Assembly (NCBI RefSeq): GCF_001039355.2
Contig: NW_019775470.1
Location: 223,312-287,311, forward strand
DNA: 64,000 bases
Direction of reading: 5' to 3'
DNA from: Lingula anatina
Lineage: Eukaryota > Brachiopoda > Lingulata > Lingulida > Lingulidae
Shown in pieces: positions 1 to 12,298 of the stretch. Each line of letters starts with the position of its first letter. The first letter of the stretch is position 1. Under the pieces are notes generated by a model. The model was given only the letters and a program-made list of their open reading frames with translations, had not been told where the DNA came from and ran no database searches. The position numbers and the translations under genes were made by a program.

Positions 1-1002
1 GGTTTCAGAGTAACCACAAGGAATTAGTAACACTTATTAAACTGTGTTTTAATGTGAATGTACTCTATTTCAATCAGACACCGTAATCAGAACGTAACAA
101 CATCACCCAATGGTCGATAATACCATTAAGTTAATTATCCAGGGAAAATGTCATGGCCGCTCCAAATAATATTTGTGTACTAATTGGAAACAGCAGGGAT
201 GCTCTATCTGAAACTGCGCGACGCGTGGATGTCGCATGTCCAAGTGCGGAACCAAAAGGGCACAGCGAAAGGACCGTATAGGAATAGGGGTCGGGTTAAG
301 AACCCCGCCCCCTTTTGGTCGGTATTAAGATCTGCTCTGAATCTACATGAAATCTTTAGTGTTCTCAGTGTTCCGTTCTTAAGTTGGGTCTACTATGGGT
401 CCAGACCAGGCTACTCTTTTAGAAAGGAAGGGGTCCTTTGAAAATGCTGGATACAGGTCTTATATAGTAGCTCAGATAAAGAAAATAAAAATGTGCATAC
501 ATGTATAAATACATTTTTCTTCAAGTATCAGGCTTGTTAAAGGCATCGACGATCATGGTAGGCTGCCTTTTAAATTACTTGTATTTTCCATCACAGTGTA
601 TTAAAAGCAAACGATTGCTTAGTTTTCAAGCTATCTCGCTGTGCACAATGGCCTAGCTCAGTAATTCCTCTGGCCAGGTTTCGCTTTTCTGTTAGCCTAC
701 TGTTACACTCGTCTCCTTTTAATTTCCTCGCCTTTGTGTTAAAATGGCACTCAATTCTTTTTTTAAAGCATTCTTGCACATACAACATCTACCCCTAATT
801 AAACCTCAGCTGAGCCGTATCAATTTCTCTGGACCTGAAATATATCTAATGAAGGGGTTTGCAGTGTAACTTATCAATCAAAAACACTGACGTTCTTGGT
901 CTAGCAGACATGAGACATATCTATTAATATGGCAAAAATACCAATTGATTAAGGCGGTCAGTATTTGTCTGGCTTAGTGCTTAACGGTAGACTAAAAAAG
1001 TA

Positions 1003-1017
1003 AGGTCACCGTGACCT
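1003..1017. promoter_or_regulatory. Perfect AGGTCA inverted repeat with 3-bp spacer (estrogen-response-element type)
   Basis: The sequence is AGGTCA-CCG-TGACCT, an exact IR3 palindrome of the nuclear-receptor half-site and the textbook consensus estrogen response element. Twelve fixed bases are not expected by chance in 64 kb. It lies inside the presumed receptor intron, about 13 kb downstream of the receptor start codon. Function is inferred only. Confidence 0.45.
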
Positions 1018-1613
1018 CATTTATTACATGCGCCATGGACAGGTATTACAGAAAGCCAACCTATGTACTGTAGCTAAAAACATTTTTATTATTTCTTAAT
1101 ATTAAAGGGAGGAATATCAGCTTTGGGATTTCTGGTGTTTTAAGGTATACCGGTATATTAAATCGTACTCAAGGGTATTTTACAAACAATGCCTTTTCGA
1201 GGGGGGGACTTCTGGGATAAAGATACAGCAGGGCCTTTTCTATAGGGACAACTCGAAAAAAGAGTACAACATATATTTGACAGGAATAAATGGTAGTGTT
1301 TTGAAACTAACTAAATGACCGAAGAGACATCGAAAAACTGCCATGCGACTTGGTTCAGGGAAATATAGCAGTGGCTGCTAGTAAAGCCATTAATTGCGCC
1401 GTAGGATACAATTAATTGGCACGCAACTTGTCGTCATTTCAACCTGTCATCAATTCACTGTGATTCCATCATAAACGATGGGAATCACGTTTATGTAATG
1501 ACTATACAGTGCACTCCTATACATAAACCTAATACCGGTAATCTCAACTTGCTGATGATTGGCATTATAACCTAACATATGTGAACCTTATCCTATGATA
1601 TATACATGTAGGC

Positions 1614-1775
1614 CTCATTCAGAATAGGGGACTGACTAGTCAAATATGGCCGACCCACTTGAATTCTTCCCCACGGGGAATCTATTCAGTGTCTATTAGT
1701 GGATTAGACGGCAGGTTTTGTAGTGCGTCGCCATATTTGACTCTCAGACTGGTTAGTCCCCAATTCTGAATGGGG
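1614..1775. mobile_element. Foldback MITE, family A copy 1
   Basis: The left end carries TCATTCAGAATAGGGGACTG followed by AGTCAAATATGGC. The reverse complement of the right end carries CCATTCAGAATTGGGGACTA followed by AGTCAAATATGGC. These are terminal inverted repeats of roughly 40 bp with a few mismatches around a short centre and no ORF. This architecture fits a non-autonomous foldback element. I could not define a clear target-site duplication. Confidence 0.7.
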
Positions 1776-1870
1776 CCATTCTGTACATCCTGGTGGCAGA
1801 CAAAGTACTTGTTCAGGGTTGTCGTAACGCATGCCATGGGAGTCAAACTGCAGCCAATGCACCAATGCAC

Positions 1871-1888
1871 CTCTCTCTCTCTCTCTCA
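1871..1888. repeat. (CT)n microsatellite
   Basis: A short run of CT dinucleotides, followed by a T-rich tract to about 1917. Confidence 0.9.
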
Positions 1889-2712
1889 TTTTTTATTTTA
1901 CTTTTTCTTTTTTTTAACCTAACAATTTGTCAGCCGGATTCACGACTTAAGCAGACGACTTAATGCCTCACGCCTGTCAGGTGAAATTCTGCGTTAATCT
2001 ACATTTTCAGGAAACACCTTGTGCCAGCAAATGTAAGCAATACTGATCATTTTACCTTGTCATATTTTCATTATGGCCTAGCTGGTTCACAATAAACGCC
2101 ATGTTTCTTTTGGGCTTTGGTAATCGCCCATGCAGAAACGGTTATCTTGTTCATAGGAATTTCAATCCAATGGGAAATAAAATGGATTTGCTCTTAAATA
2201 TGGGAAACATGCTTTTGAAATAAACGGACTCAAATTATCGGAAGAGCAAGGCACATAATTTGTCATTCCCACTGTATTGCATTTAAAAGTTCAAGGAACG
2301 ATTATTCAGTGCTTTATGAAGCCCCAGGCTGTGAATAGAAGGTTTTACATGGTACCGGGGTGTTTGTTTGCAACCTGCCGTTTGTATCAATTAAGAGTAT
2401 CAATTAAGCATATTTGTTATGTGACATTTCTAGAAAAAAAACTTAAAATTTTTAAATATACAATTTTGTTACGTGCAAGGTACACTGTTTCACTGCCCTA
2501 CCTCAGACAGAAAAATACATTATATACATGCATTCCTAGAGATGTTCTGTGACCTTGGCAATATGCGCTTTGTTCGGCTTTAGGGGTGCTTGTAGCTGAA
2601 ATGCGAGTATTTTCTCTCGGTATGTGTGTCTAACGCCTCAGGTGTTCTGGCATATATAATTCTGGTGACAGTGAATTTTCTCACCTACTAGGAGAGAGTA
2701 TTCACAACACCC

Positions 2713-2912
2713 TTGATCCACGGACTAACTAGTCTGCGTATCAAATATGACGCCCACTTGACAATGGATTCCCACCTCCCAATTGTACCGTCCCAGCGGG
2801 GGCAAACCAATTACATCTCGGCGCGCTTTCAAGTGGGTGGCGCCATATTTGACCCGCGGATCAAGTGGGTGGCGCCATATTTGACCCGCGGATCTGCTAA
2901 ACCGCAGATCAA
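2713..2912. mobile_element. Foldback MITE, family A copy 2 (with internal 32-bp tandem duplication)
   Basis: The ends match as inverted repeats: TTGATCCACGGACTA on the left and TTGATCTGCGGTTTA on the reverse complement of the right. Inner arms share TCAAATATG and CCCACTTGA with the element at 1614-1775, so both belong to one family. The right arm contains a perfect 32-bp tandem duplication (2829-2860 and 2861-2892) starting TCAAGTGGGTGGCGCCATAT. The tip 2891-2910 is a hairpin with arms GATCTGC and GCAGATC. Confidence 0.7.
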
Positions 2913-3100
2913 CTTGTTCTAAATGCGCCCCTGGACACATAGATCTAGGTGGCAAGATTCCAATGAACAAAACATACTCACTGGTGTGAAATAATCCATA
3001 TGTCACAAAGAACAAATGTAAACCGTCAACTGTGGCACAATTTTTAGGCCGACTAAAATGTAGTTTACATTTCTTTCATTTGTATATAATTTCATTTGCA

Positions 3101-3140
3101 TATGGAATATTAAGATTGAGTATGGAATATTAAGATTGGG
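3101..3140. repeat. 20-bp tandem duplication
   Basis: Two consecutive copies of TATGGAATATTAAGATTGAG, differing at one base near the end of the unit (GAG versus GGG). Confidence 0.9.
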
Positions 3141-3689
3141 TTTCTGCTTCCTTATGATGGGTTTTACTTTGAGTAAATACCTTAGCTCTAAGACTTTAGT
3201 AAAAAGTCTACATCAGCCAGTGAGGCATTGCGTACCGTCTTCCTCCCTTTACGTCTAAAGCACCATTCTTTTTCACCCATACCCGCGTTCCACATTGGAG
3301 TTAGCCTATCAGTAATTTATCCCAGATACATGTATCCGTGATAATAACCACGCCATAACTTAACGTCGTTTCTTGTTCAATCACAGAGGACAGGTTTTTT
3401 GTGTGTCTGGTGAGGTATTATTCGTATGATCACTGGAGCAAATCTTTGCATTCACAGGTCACCACAGGCAACGTATTTTTGTATCATCATTGCAACAGGA
3501 ACCGTTCGATGACACGACTTTTGCCTCATGATCTCGAACGGAACTCTACTTTCAAACAAGAAACCCGGCTCATGTTTGGAAGGGATTCTAAATATATAGA
3601 TAACCCCGTTTACACGTACATACGAGTTCACCTTTCAGTATAGATCCAGAATCGGTGCTTTTGGAGATGGAACAGTAAGGTCAGGGTGG

Positions 3690-4617
3690 CAATATTTCTC
3701 ACTTTAGTAAGCTAAACCATAGCGACGGAAGCTGAATGTATGGTGCAAACCAAGAACGGCCCAGAGACGGACTAGATAATAGGTGTAAACACTATACTGA
3801 TCAAAATCAGAAATGAATAATGCAACACCGAGAGCGTTCCATCAATACTGAGAATTGTGTGCTATCGATTGGAAGTTTTTTTGAATTAAAGTACAGAGCA
3901 AAGTTCTCTGTAATATTATGACAGTGCGCTGTACTATTTATGCAGACGCATTCCCGCTTTTGAAGAGGTATGACAATTGGAGGACATCAACAGTTCCTAG
4001 GGTTGAAGATCAATGCCAAATTACGTTTGCTTAAACCGAATTGCTTCATCTCTCTGCTTCATAAATCTATAATTATATTATTGTTTACGACGCGTAACTT
4101 TCTGGGCGCTGGATAACGAGTATAAAAGGAAAAAACTCTTTATCTTCATATAGGAAAAAAGTTGCCAGTTAGTAATTTTTGTAAAACATTTCTGTATCCT
4201 ATTTTTTTAAGATAAAAACCGTACTGATTTTGGTTGATCGCGTTTGTTCACTAAAGCATGTGTAAACCGCGCCCTAGTGTCATGTTAACGGGGACTCTGA
4301 GCCAAGCCTAAGTGCAACACCATCATCACTTGAAATCAAAGAGGACGTTGCGTTATGAAGTATAACGCGCCATTTGTATAAAATCAGCAGGTGTTCATGG
4401 AGGTTAATCAAGCAGAAGGCCTCCGTTTTTCTTGCTTTTAGTGCGAGTTCAGTAAGCGTACTGCGCGTATCTGTCACTTTTTGCGACCTAACCAGGCGAA
4501 TGCCTGGAAGCAGGCAACGCATTATCGTTTCCGCCATTCGCCACAGCAAGCTGTGCAATTTTTTATATGTTTTTTTCTGTTCGTGCTGATTAATTATTTT
4601 ATTTCATTTTCTTTTTT
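3690..4617. repeat. Left copy of a 928-bp near-identical duplication abutting an assembly gap
   Basis: This segment matches 5406-6333 at a constant offset of 1716 bp. I found only two base differences (3759 G versus 5475 A, and 4052 C versus 5768 G). The copy runs exactly to the left edge of the N gap, and its partner starts exactly at the right edge. That pattern suggests overlapping contig ends, not a biological duplication. Short ORFs inside are the same in both copies and look non-coding. Confidence 0.9.
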
Positions 4618-5405
4618 NNNNNNNNNNNNNNNNNNNNNNNNNNNNNNNNNNNNNNNNNNNNNNNNNNNNNNNNNNNNNNNNNNNNNNNNNNNNNNNNNNN
4701 NNNNNNNNNNNNNNNNNNNNNNNNNNNNNNNNNNNNNNNNNNNNNNNNNNNNNNNNNNNNNNNNNNNNNNNNNNNNNNNNNNNNNNNNNNNNNNNNNNNN
4801 NNNNNNNNNNNNNNNNNNNNNNNNNNNNNNNNNNNNNNNNNNNNNNNNNNNNNNNNNNNNNNNNNNNNNNNNNNNNNNNNNNNNNNNNNNNNNNNNNNNN
4901 NNNNNNNNNNNNNNNNNNNNNNNNNNNNNNNNNNNNNNNNNNNNNNNNNNNNNNNNNNNNNNNNNNNNNNNNNNNNNNNNNNNNNNNNNNNNNNNNNNNN
5001 NNNNNNNNNNNNNNNNNNNNNNNNNNNNNNNNNNNNNNNNNNNNNNNNNNNNNNNNNNNNNNNNNNNNNNNNNNNNNNNNNNNNNNNNNNNNNNNNNNNN
5101 NNNNNNNNNNNNNNNNNNNNNNNNNNNNNNNNNNNNNNNNNNNNNNNNNNNNNNNNNNNNNNNNNNNNNNNNNNNNNNNNNNNNNNNNNNNNNNNNNNNN
5201 NNNNNNNNNNNNNNNNNNNNNNNNNNNNNNNNNNNNNNNNNNNNNNNNNNNNNNNNNNNNNNNNNNNNNNNNNNNNNNNNNNNNNNNNNNNNNNNNNNNN
5301 NNNNNNNNNNNNNNNNNNNNNNNNNNNNNNNNNNNNNNNNNNNNNNNNNNNNNNNNNNNNNNNNNNNNNNNNNNNNNNNNNNNNNNNNNNNNNNNNNNNN
5401 NNNNN
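4618..5405. other. Assembly gap (788 Ns)
   Basis: A run of 788 unknown bases. Open frames that cross it are artefacts. Because the flanks duplicate each other right up to both edges, the real gap is probably negative (an unmerged overlap). Confidence 0.95.
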
Positions 5406-6333
5406 CAATATTTCTCACTTTAGTAAGCTAAACCATAGCGACGGAAGCTGAATGTATGGTGCAAACCAAGAACGACCCAGAGACGGACTAGATAATAGGT
5501 GTAAACACTATACTGATCAAAATCAGAAATGAATAATGCAACACCGAGAGCGTTCCATCAATACTGAGAATTGTGTGCTATCGATTGGAAGTTTTTTTGA
5601 ATTAAAGTACAGAGCAAAGTTCTCTGTAATATTATGACAGTGCGCTGTACTATTTATGCAGACGCATTCCCGCTTTTGAAGAGGTATGACAATTGGAGGA
5701 CATCAACAGTTCCTAGGGTTGAAGATCAATGCCAAATTACGTTTGCTTAAACCGAATTGCTTCATCTGTCTGCTTCATAAATCTATAATTATATTATTGT
5801 TTACGACGCGTAACTTTCTGGGCGCTGGATAACGAGTATAAAAGGAAAAAACTCTTTATCTTCATATAGGAAAAAAGTTGCCAGTTAGTAATTTTTGTAA
5901 AACATTTCTGTATCCTATTTTTTTAAGATAAAAACCGTACTGATTTTGGTTGATCGCGTTTGTTCACTAAAGCATGTGTAAACCGCGCCCTAGTGTCATG
6001 TTAACGGGGACTCTGAGCCAAGCCTAAGTGCAACACCATCATCACTTGAAATCAAAGAGGACGTTGCGTTATGAAGTATAACGCGCCATTTGTATAAAAT
6101 CAGCAGGTGTTCATGGAGGTTAATCAAGCAGAAGGCCTCCGTTTTTCTTGCTTTTAGTGCGAGTTCAGTAAGCGTACTGCGCGTATCTGTCACTTTTTGC
6201 GACCTAACCAGGCGAATGCCTGGAAGCAGGCAACGCATTATCGTTTCCGCCATTCGCCACAGCAAGCTGTGCAATTTTTTATATGTTTTTTTCTGTTCGT
6301 GCTGATTAATTATTTTATTTCATTTTCTTTTTT
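5406..6333. repeat. Right copy of the 928-bp duplication
   Basis: Partner of 3690-4617, with two mismatches over 928 bp. It continues past the match into an ATT-rich tract and a C-rich tract that the left copy lacks because that copy is cut by the gap. Confidence 0.9.
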
Positions 6334-6388
6334 ATTATTATTATTTTATTTTACCCATGAATTTCCCCCAAGACATGGTTCATATAAA

Positions 6389-6412
6389 CATCCCCCCCCT
6401 CCCCCCCCTCCA
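6389..6412. repeat. Poly-C / CCCCCCCT tract
   Basis: Two runs of eight C separated by T, followed by CTCC. Simple sequence without coding content. Confidence 0.85.
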
Positions 6413-6693
6413 CTTTCATCTAAAATTACATACCAGCAATCATAAGATCCTGGCGGTCATCGTAAGCCAATGGAGCACACAAGTACATAGTGAGCTTCAC
6501 TGGGCCTGGGCAATGAGCCGAAATTACTAAGGAAAAAAACGAAAACGCACTCTTCACGTTTCACTAAACCGACAGCTAATCCAATGCTGTCTTCTGAAGC
6601 GCGAAGCCGCTGGCAGACGTATAGTAAACATGAGGCACCCAGAGTAGGGCTGAGGTTGAATGTAGGGGGTTGGATGGAATTACTTATAGTCAT

Positions 6694-6694
6694 C

Positions 6695-6725
<31 letters not shown>

Positions 6726-6749
6726 AGAGAGAGAAAGAGAGAGAGAGAG
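6694..6749. repeat. (GA)n microsatellite, imperfect
   Basis: About 56 bp of AG dinucleotides with AAAA and AAA interruptions. It produces spurious Arg-Glu ORFs in several frames. Confidence 0.95.
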
Positions 6750-8568
6750 GTGCCGATCTATGGCAGGATTAGCTAACAATCCAATCTCTTTAATACAAAT
6801 GCTCCCAATACACGTAAGCGCACATCATGTGGCAATGTACCTTTGTAGCACTTTTTCATTCTGGTGACAATTATTAACTACTCACTATTCCTCTACGTCC
6901 ACGTCTTCCATAATCATATATCATAATCACTCGATTTTCACTAAAACTCATCTGAAATCAGTTCAACATAGAGATCTCAACGGCCGGGTGATGAATCAAA
7001 ATTCCAGTTAGGCAATTCTCAAAGTATCAGATATACGTAATATCAGGCATTAGCCGACAAACCGCGTTCAGTCGAACAGGCTTGGCTTTAACTGGCAATC
7101 GTACACCCATCGCTACAATGGACACTGGCATTTATTGTTACTCAGTCCAAATGGAGATAAACCAAAACCGCCATGCATGCTCAATAATTATCTCAACGTG
7201 ATTAAATAAAACATGCATAAAACAATGAAAAAACATGAGGAAAGAATCACCAGCGTGCAACTCATACTTTAGAAGTTAATGTAGCGAATGAGCTGTGGGA
7301 ATAATAAAAGGCGGGGTGCACTTTGTGTTAAGGGACACAGTACACTGTGGAACAAACTGATTTCCACAATAATTAAGCCTACACAGCATCGGAAATATGA
7401 GCATCACTGGTACATAATATTACATAACAGAAAGTATATATCTATTGCTCGATTTTCAAAGTAATACAACGGCAATTTAAGTATTAATTTTTTTATAAAC
7501 TACTGGATGAATCAAAGCATTCAGACTTGTTGTCATTTATTCTTGTCATTTATATAAAGCATAATCGAAATGGCAGTTAACTTGCCTCCAAGATAATAGG
7601 ATGACGGCACGTAATTTTTATAATCGTTGTCTGAATGTTGGATTCCGTAATGAAGCAATTTCAGTTTAAAACAAACGAAAGAAAACTGATCATGGTATTC
7701 GTACATGTAAGCTGTGAAATTAATATACAGTTACACGAGGGACTTGTTAAGCAGATAATGCATTGACTGTTTTATTTTTATACTTGGGGTCAGAAAACCT
7801 ATGAAGTTCGTGGTTACGCTGCAATACGCTAAGGGCTTTATGCACTAAAAGAATCAATGATCTGGGCGTACTAACGGGTTGCTTTTCAACCTGTTTTAGA
7901 ATTTCTAATATTTGGGGGACCTTGACTGCGGTCCCAACATGCCTTTTATGTGATCGTTAGCTTCGATTCGATTTTCCTGTTGTGAAAGATACAGGTTTAA
8001 ATCAGGGTTATTTCGAAAAGCCCACCAATAATCTATTCTAACAATCCACAAAAGTTACATTTTTGATATAATCATTTCAAATAAGAAGAAAATAAAGGCG
8101 GGTAAATGAATAACATCGACACGCATTTGGTCTATGTAAATCCTAACATGACCAAGGTACAGTAATTTAGAAAGAACAGACCTGTCGCAATAATGGTGCC
8201 GTGACTAATCGATAGACAATTATTACATCAAAATCCTTTCATCTGCGTCGCCTGTTACGTTTTCATTTTCTGATACCATACTAATGTTTTTGGTAAAATT
8301 GGTGTCAGGCAAAATGAGTAATGAAAACTGTAAAAAAAAAAAGAAGCTCCAAATGGCAGCGGCTTGCCGAAACATTTACTCAATGTTGAAGAAAATCTAT
8401 TTGTCAACGGAAATGCAGCAACAATGTCATCTCGTCGTGACATATGCTCATCCGCTGACAGGTTAAGATGTGACAGAGACATGCAGAAATAAGCCTTCTT
8501 TGTTGCTGAACAGAAGTTTTTTCCCCCTTTTTTATCTACAAACATTATATTCCCGTTTTCAACGACCA

Positions 8569-8661
8569 GATATCAGTACCCATGTATGTGTTTTTACTAC
8601 AGGGTAAGAGTGCCGGATATCAGTACCCATGTATGTGTTTTTACTACGGGTAAGAGTGCCG
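8569..8661. repeat. 47-bp tandem duplication
   Basis: Two consecutive copies of a unit starting GATATCAGTACCCATGTATG and ending AGAGTGCCG. The second copy is 46 bp because of one lost base near ACTAC(A)GGG. Confidence 0.92.
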
Positions 8662-8785
8662 GACTGGACACTGATGCAGAAGCAAAATATCATTCGTTTT
8701 GGATACCGTTCCTCTACAGAGACATAGGGACTTCATTTTCTATTGGAACTGTATTGGCAAATACAATGCTAGATTGCAAACAAAC

Positions 8786-8826
8786 ACACGCACGCACAAA
8801 CACATGCACGCACACACACACACACA
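8786..8826. repeat. CA-rich microsatellite
   Basis: Imperfect ACACACG and ACGCAC units merging into a pure (CA)n run at the right end. Confidence 0.85.
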
Positions 8827-9666
8827 TTACACTATATAACACGCAATGCGTTTATGTTCGTCTTCATAGCAAATGCAAAGCTGGCATCACATCATGTCGC
8901 CTTCATACCTCCTTAAACACCTACAGTGCCTTTAGCAATGGATTATCTCTGTTCTCCTGACCCGACATGCATTTCACAAGCGATTGATATGCGTCTACTA
9001 GTCTCACAGGGACATTCAACTACCTCTTATACACGATATGTGATTGAACTAAGATAAAATCCTTCACAGACATCAAGTAGTTAACCCAAACTCATGTGAG
9101 ATTCTGCCCAATAAATAGACCGCTGTGCATTGTACGCATCTCTCACAACGCCGTGAGCTGGTCGACTTTGGTTAGACTGTCTCCTAACACAGATATAATT
9201 AAGATATGGATCTTTTTTAACCCACATCTTTTCTATTAAAAATGTCACAACGCGATTTCCGTAAAAGGCAACGCAATTAAGGCGTGGGTTTAATATCGAA
9301 TGTAATAGTACAAGGTATGTTCTTTTGATTAATCCTCTTGTTTTATGGCACCATGATCCCAGTATATTTTCTCCACTACCACGGACCATCTACCGCGGCT
9401 ATGGTACCGTGATGTCCGTTATACACACATTATAGACGATTCGCCAAAGTCATCGGAAAGAAAACCCATACACAAGCACAGATAACATGACTATTAACTG
9501 CATCGTGTGGGAGGTATTGTGGCTTTTAGGTATTGAGGGAAGGACAACGCCCGCGTGTTGTTCATTCTAAGGTCACAAAAATCATTTATCTATCCCCCAT
9601 TGCCTTTCACCGGTACCTTCCAAAATATCACTTCTAATAACGTTTAACGTAGTGCCTTTTTGTGGA

Positions 9667-9690
9667 GAGGATCCGCAGAGGATCCGTAGG
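9667..9690. repeat. Short tandem AGAGGATCCG duplication
   Basis: AGAGGATCCGC is followed directly by AGAGGATCCGT, two roughly 11-bp units. Minor simple repeat. Confidence 0.6.
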
Positions 9691-11046
9691 ACCAAGCAAA
9701 TAAATAAGGCCACTATCTAATATTCGCCTTGCCTGACCTAACACCATAATCTTGAAATGAAAAAAATAGCTATCAAACTCTACGTGAATTTCCAAAGTAA
9801 TTCTATACTGCTGAGGTTTATGACCACACGTAAAGATGTTTCACCATTCACTAGTAGCGTGTATTAAGCGGTCGGGTATAAAACCCTGCCTCGCAGCACG
9901 ACCCTGCCTTATTGAAAACCGAGGTAAATGAACCGATATTGAGTTCTTTTTTCCCTTTTACTTGCTCATACATGTTGATGTTAAACCACCGGGGAGGAAG
10001 GCGGAAGCGAACTGACAACACAGACTAGCATCTCTTGAAAGAGCTGATACAGAGATACATCTAAGATGACCGGGGCGAATTTTTCTCGATTGCGATATAA
10101 TTGACCATCTGAATGACACGTATATTTATATAAAACCAATATCGGCAACGAGTCGGAATAATGACTTGAGAGTTTCTCAAAGAGCCGACACAATGGAACG
10201 CGTATATAATGTGGACAAAATATAGAATGTCGAGGGTTAATCTTTAATTAGACAAAAATGTACAGTGTATTTACACGTATGTTTACATATCGCGCTTATA
10301 TCGTTATAAGCAAGTTAACGAAATAATAAGGAACTAGGCAAAAAATCGGCTCAACTCATGGTGTAGCCCTGCTTGTTTTCTTAAAGCTAACATGACATGA
10401 TGAGCCGTTCATTAAACCCTGAGGATCGCATGCAAACTTCCAAGATTGTTCTATAAAATTGCATGTGGGGTGAGGAGGCAAAATAGACATCCGTAGGTTG
10501 AGATTGTATGTAATATTCAGTTGGCACATGAGACGAGAGAAAATTGGTATTGAATGAAATCTAGCTATGTACAGAAAACGAATGTGTGGACTGGTACTTG
10601 TTGTGTTATTATAAAAAAGGCGTAAAGTAATATAGAACGTATTCTTGCGTTGGCATAGAAATCAAGAATGGTATCAAATATATATACCTTTATAACAATA
10701 TGTTGTTGGTGTAGAGGATAAATATCTGCCGTTATAGAAAATAAAAGCAAGCGTTTGTACATGTAGGGTGAGCGTTTTTTCTTCACCCGGTCATCAGCTG
10801 TAGCAGTAGTTCACTGTCTTAGATATCACGTGTCAGTGAAAATATTGCAGTTGTAATTTCAAATGGAATATTTTGTACCTTAACCTATGATGAGCATCAA
10901 CAGTTTACATGATGTCCCACTGATATCAATATACTGCCATGGGGTAGTCCAAATCACGCACAGCTGCATGTGCTTTTACACCAGGCTTTTTTTACACATG
11001 AAATCATAATAACAACGAGAGAGTGACCGAAGAATTATGCCTATTT

Positions 11047-11214
11047 CAGGGGCGGATCCAGAGATATTTTCTGACAGTCTTCCAAATTATCTTTGTTGAT
11101 CCATCCTCCATTTTTGACCATCTTCCGACAAAAAACATTAGATGCCCGACAATGTAAACTTGAAAATCTGACCGTCTTCCGGAAGACCCAGAAGACGGCC
11201 TAAATCCGCCCCTG
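11047..11214. mobile_element. hAT-like MITE with TIRs and TATTT direct repeats
   Basis: The left end is CAGGGGCGGATCCAG, and the right end on the reverse complement is CAGGGGCGGATTTAG, so the 168-bp element has clear 15-bp terminal inverted repeats. The flanks show TATTT on both sides (11042-11046 and 11215-11219), a possible target-site duplication. The CAGGGGCG start is typical of hAT-type non-autonomous elements, though a 5-bp flanking repeat is shorter than the usual 8 bp of hAT. The interior repeats CTTCCG-type motifs and has no ORF. Confidence 0.8.
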
Positions 11215-12199
11215 TATTTTCAAGATCAAATCTCAGCGACGTTTGAGAGATTGAAACGCGGTGATCACAAATGTCACCTCGCAAATTTATGTAATTTGCA
11301 CCCGACACAACATTTCCGAAGAAGTAATAGTTACAGCAATAAGGTCAGTTAACGGATTATGTGAATGTCAAAAGAAAGCTCCCGAGATGATTCAAAAACG
11401 AATAGAGTTTACACCAAAACCAGAACCTCGTTACTGTGCATCATTTATGAATCTGACACTATCTCTCTTTTGAACTTGTAATGCATAAGAGCTATCTCGA
11501 TGGAATACCTCGCATGCGCTATACAAATATATGAATACATGGAGTAAAGAGTCAGACAAATGTTATTATTCCTAACAGACAGATCTTGCTGCCCGTGGCC
11601 AAGGCTGGTTACGTATAAACATATTTCCAGCGCACGTTGAAGTCTGCACAACACACTTGCTGTGGTTGTAGGAGCAAACAAACCCGCAAGGAGAAATAGA
11701 TCTGATAACACACATGCAACTCAGCCGAATCTGGCAGTATATTTCGTGACCAAGATTTGCATTCGCTTGTCTCATCATTAATGTAGACATGAACGTGCTA
11801 TTAAACACTGGAGAAATCATAGTTATTTTGTAACCCTAAACATCTGATTAAATCGAAAGTCACATAAATAAGTAATCTAAATAAAGCTTTGATATGCGTT
11901 GATATACATCTCTCACCAGAACTGGAGTAACCATATACTTAATGTCTCACCGCAAATACTCAGTGTGGCAAACAGAATGTTTAACTGATGGTATGCCAGA
12001 CTTGGATTACTTTCCACGTACATCGATGTAATTGTAAACTGGACATCTCAATCCCTCACAGAATTTCTCAGCAGACCTCTGTCTTATTTTGATTAAATCT
12101 CTACATTTTTAAAATGTGGTGGTGGCTTTAAAGGGAATTGAATAAGAAGAAAGGGGGGTTTTAGGTGTATTATTTAATTTATTTTATCAATAACAATCG

Positions 12200-12240
12200 T
12201 GTGTATGCGTGCGTGTGTACACGTGCCCGCGTGTGTGTAT
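12200..12240. repeat. GT-rich imperfect microsatellite in the intron next to the receptor exon
   Basis: TGTGTATGCGTGCGTGTGTA followed by more GTG-rich sequence, about 60 bp downstream of the splice donor in the sense of the gene. Confidence 0.7.
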
Positions 12241-12298
12241 GAAGGTAAGTTAACATTTAAGTATTTCACCCCACGACCCTAAATATGACAAGACGATC

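Larger units (their letters stand above)
1..12298 (-). other. Presumed first intron of the receptor gene (3' end not found)
   Basis: The gene reads toward lower coordinates and its coding exon ends at 12305, so this stretch should be intron at least in part. I looked on the minus strand for a TM3 exon (Cys, then Asp, then the DRY motif) and found nothing convincing. The region holds foldback elements, an N gap, microsatellites and a MITE, listed separately. Between them (about 3141-3689, 6750-8568, 8662-11046 and 11215-12200) I see only AT-rich sequence with short random ORFs. Confidence 0.5.

Noticed and set aside
4466-4486. Minus-strand Ser-Asp-Arg-Tyr near a place where the TM3 DRY exon of the receptor could lie
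   Set aside because: The flanking translation has no TM3 character and the segment lies in the duplicated non-coding block, so the match is chance.
4481-5431. Long open frames across the N run on both strands
   Set aside because: Almost all residues are unknown bases. The frames are open only because N contains no stop.
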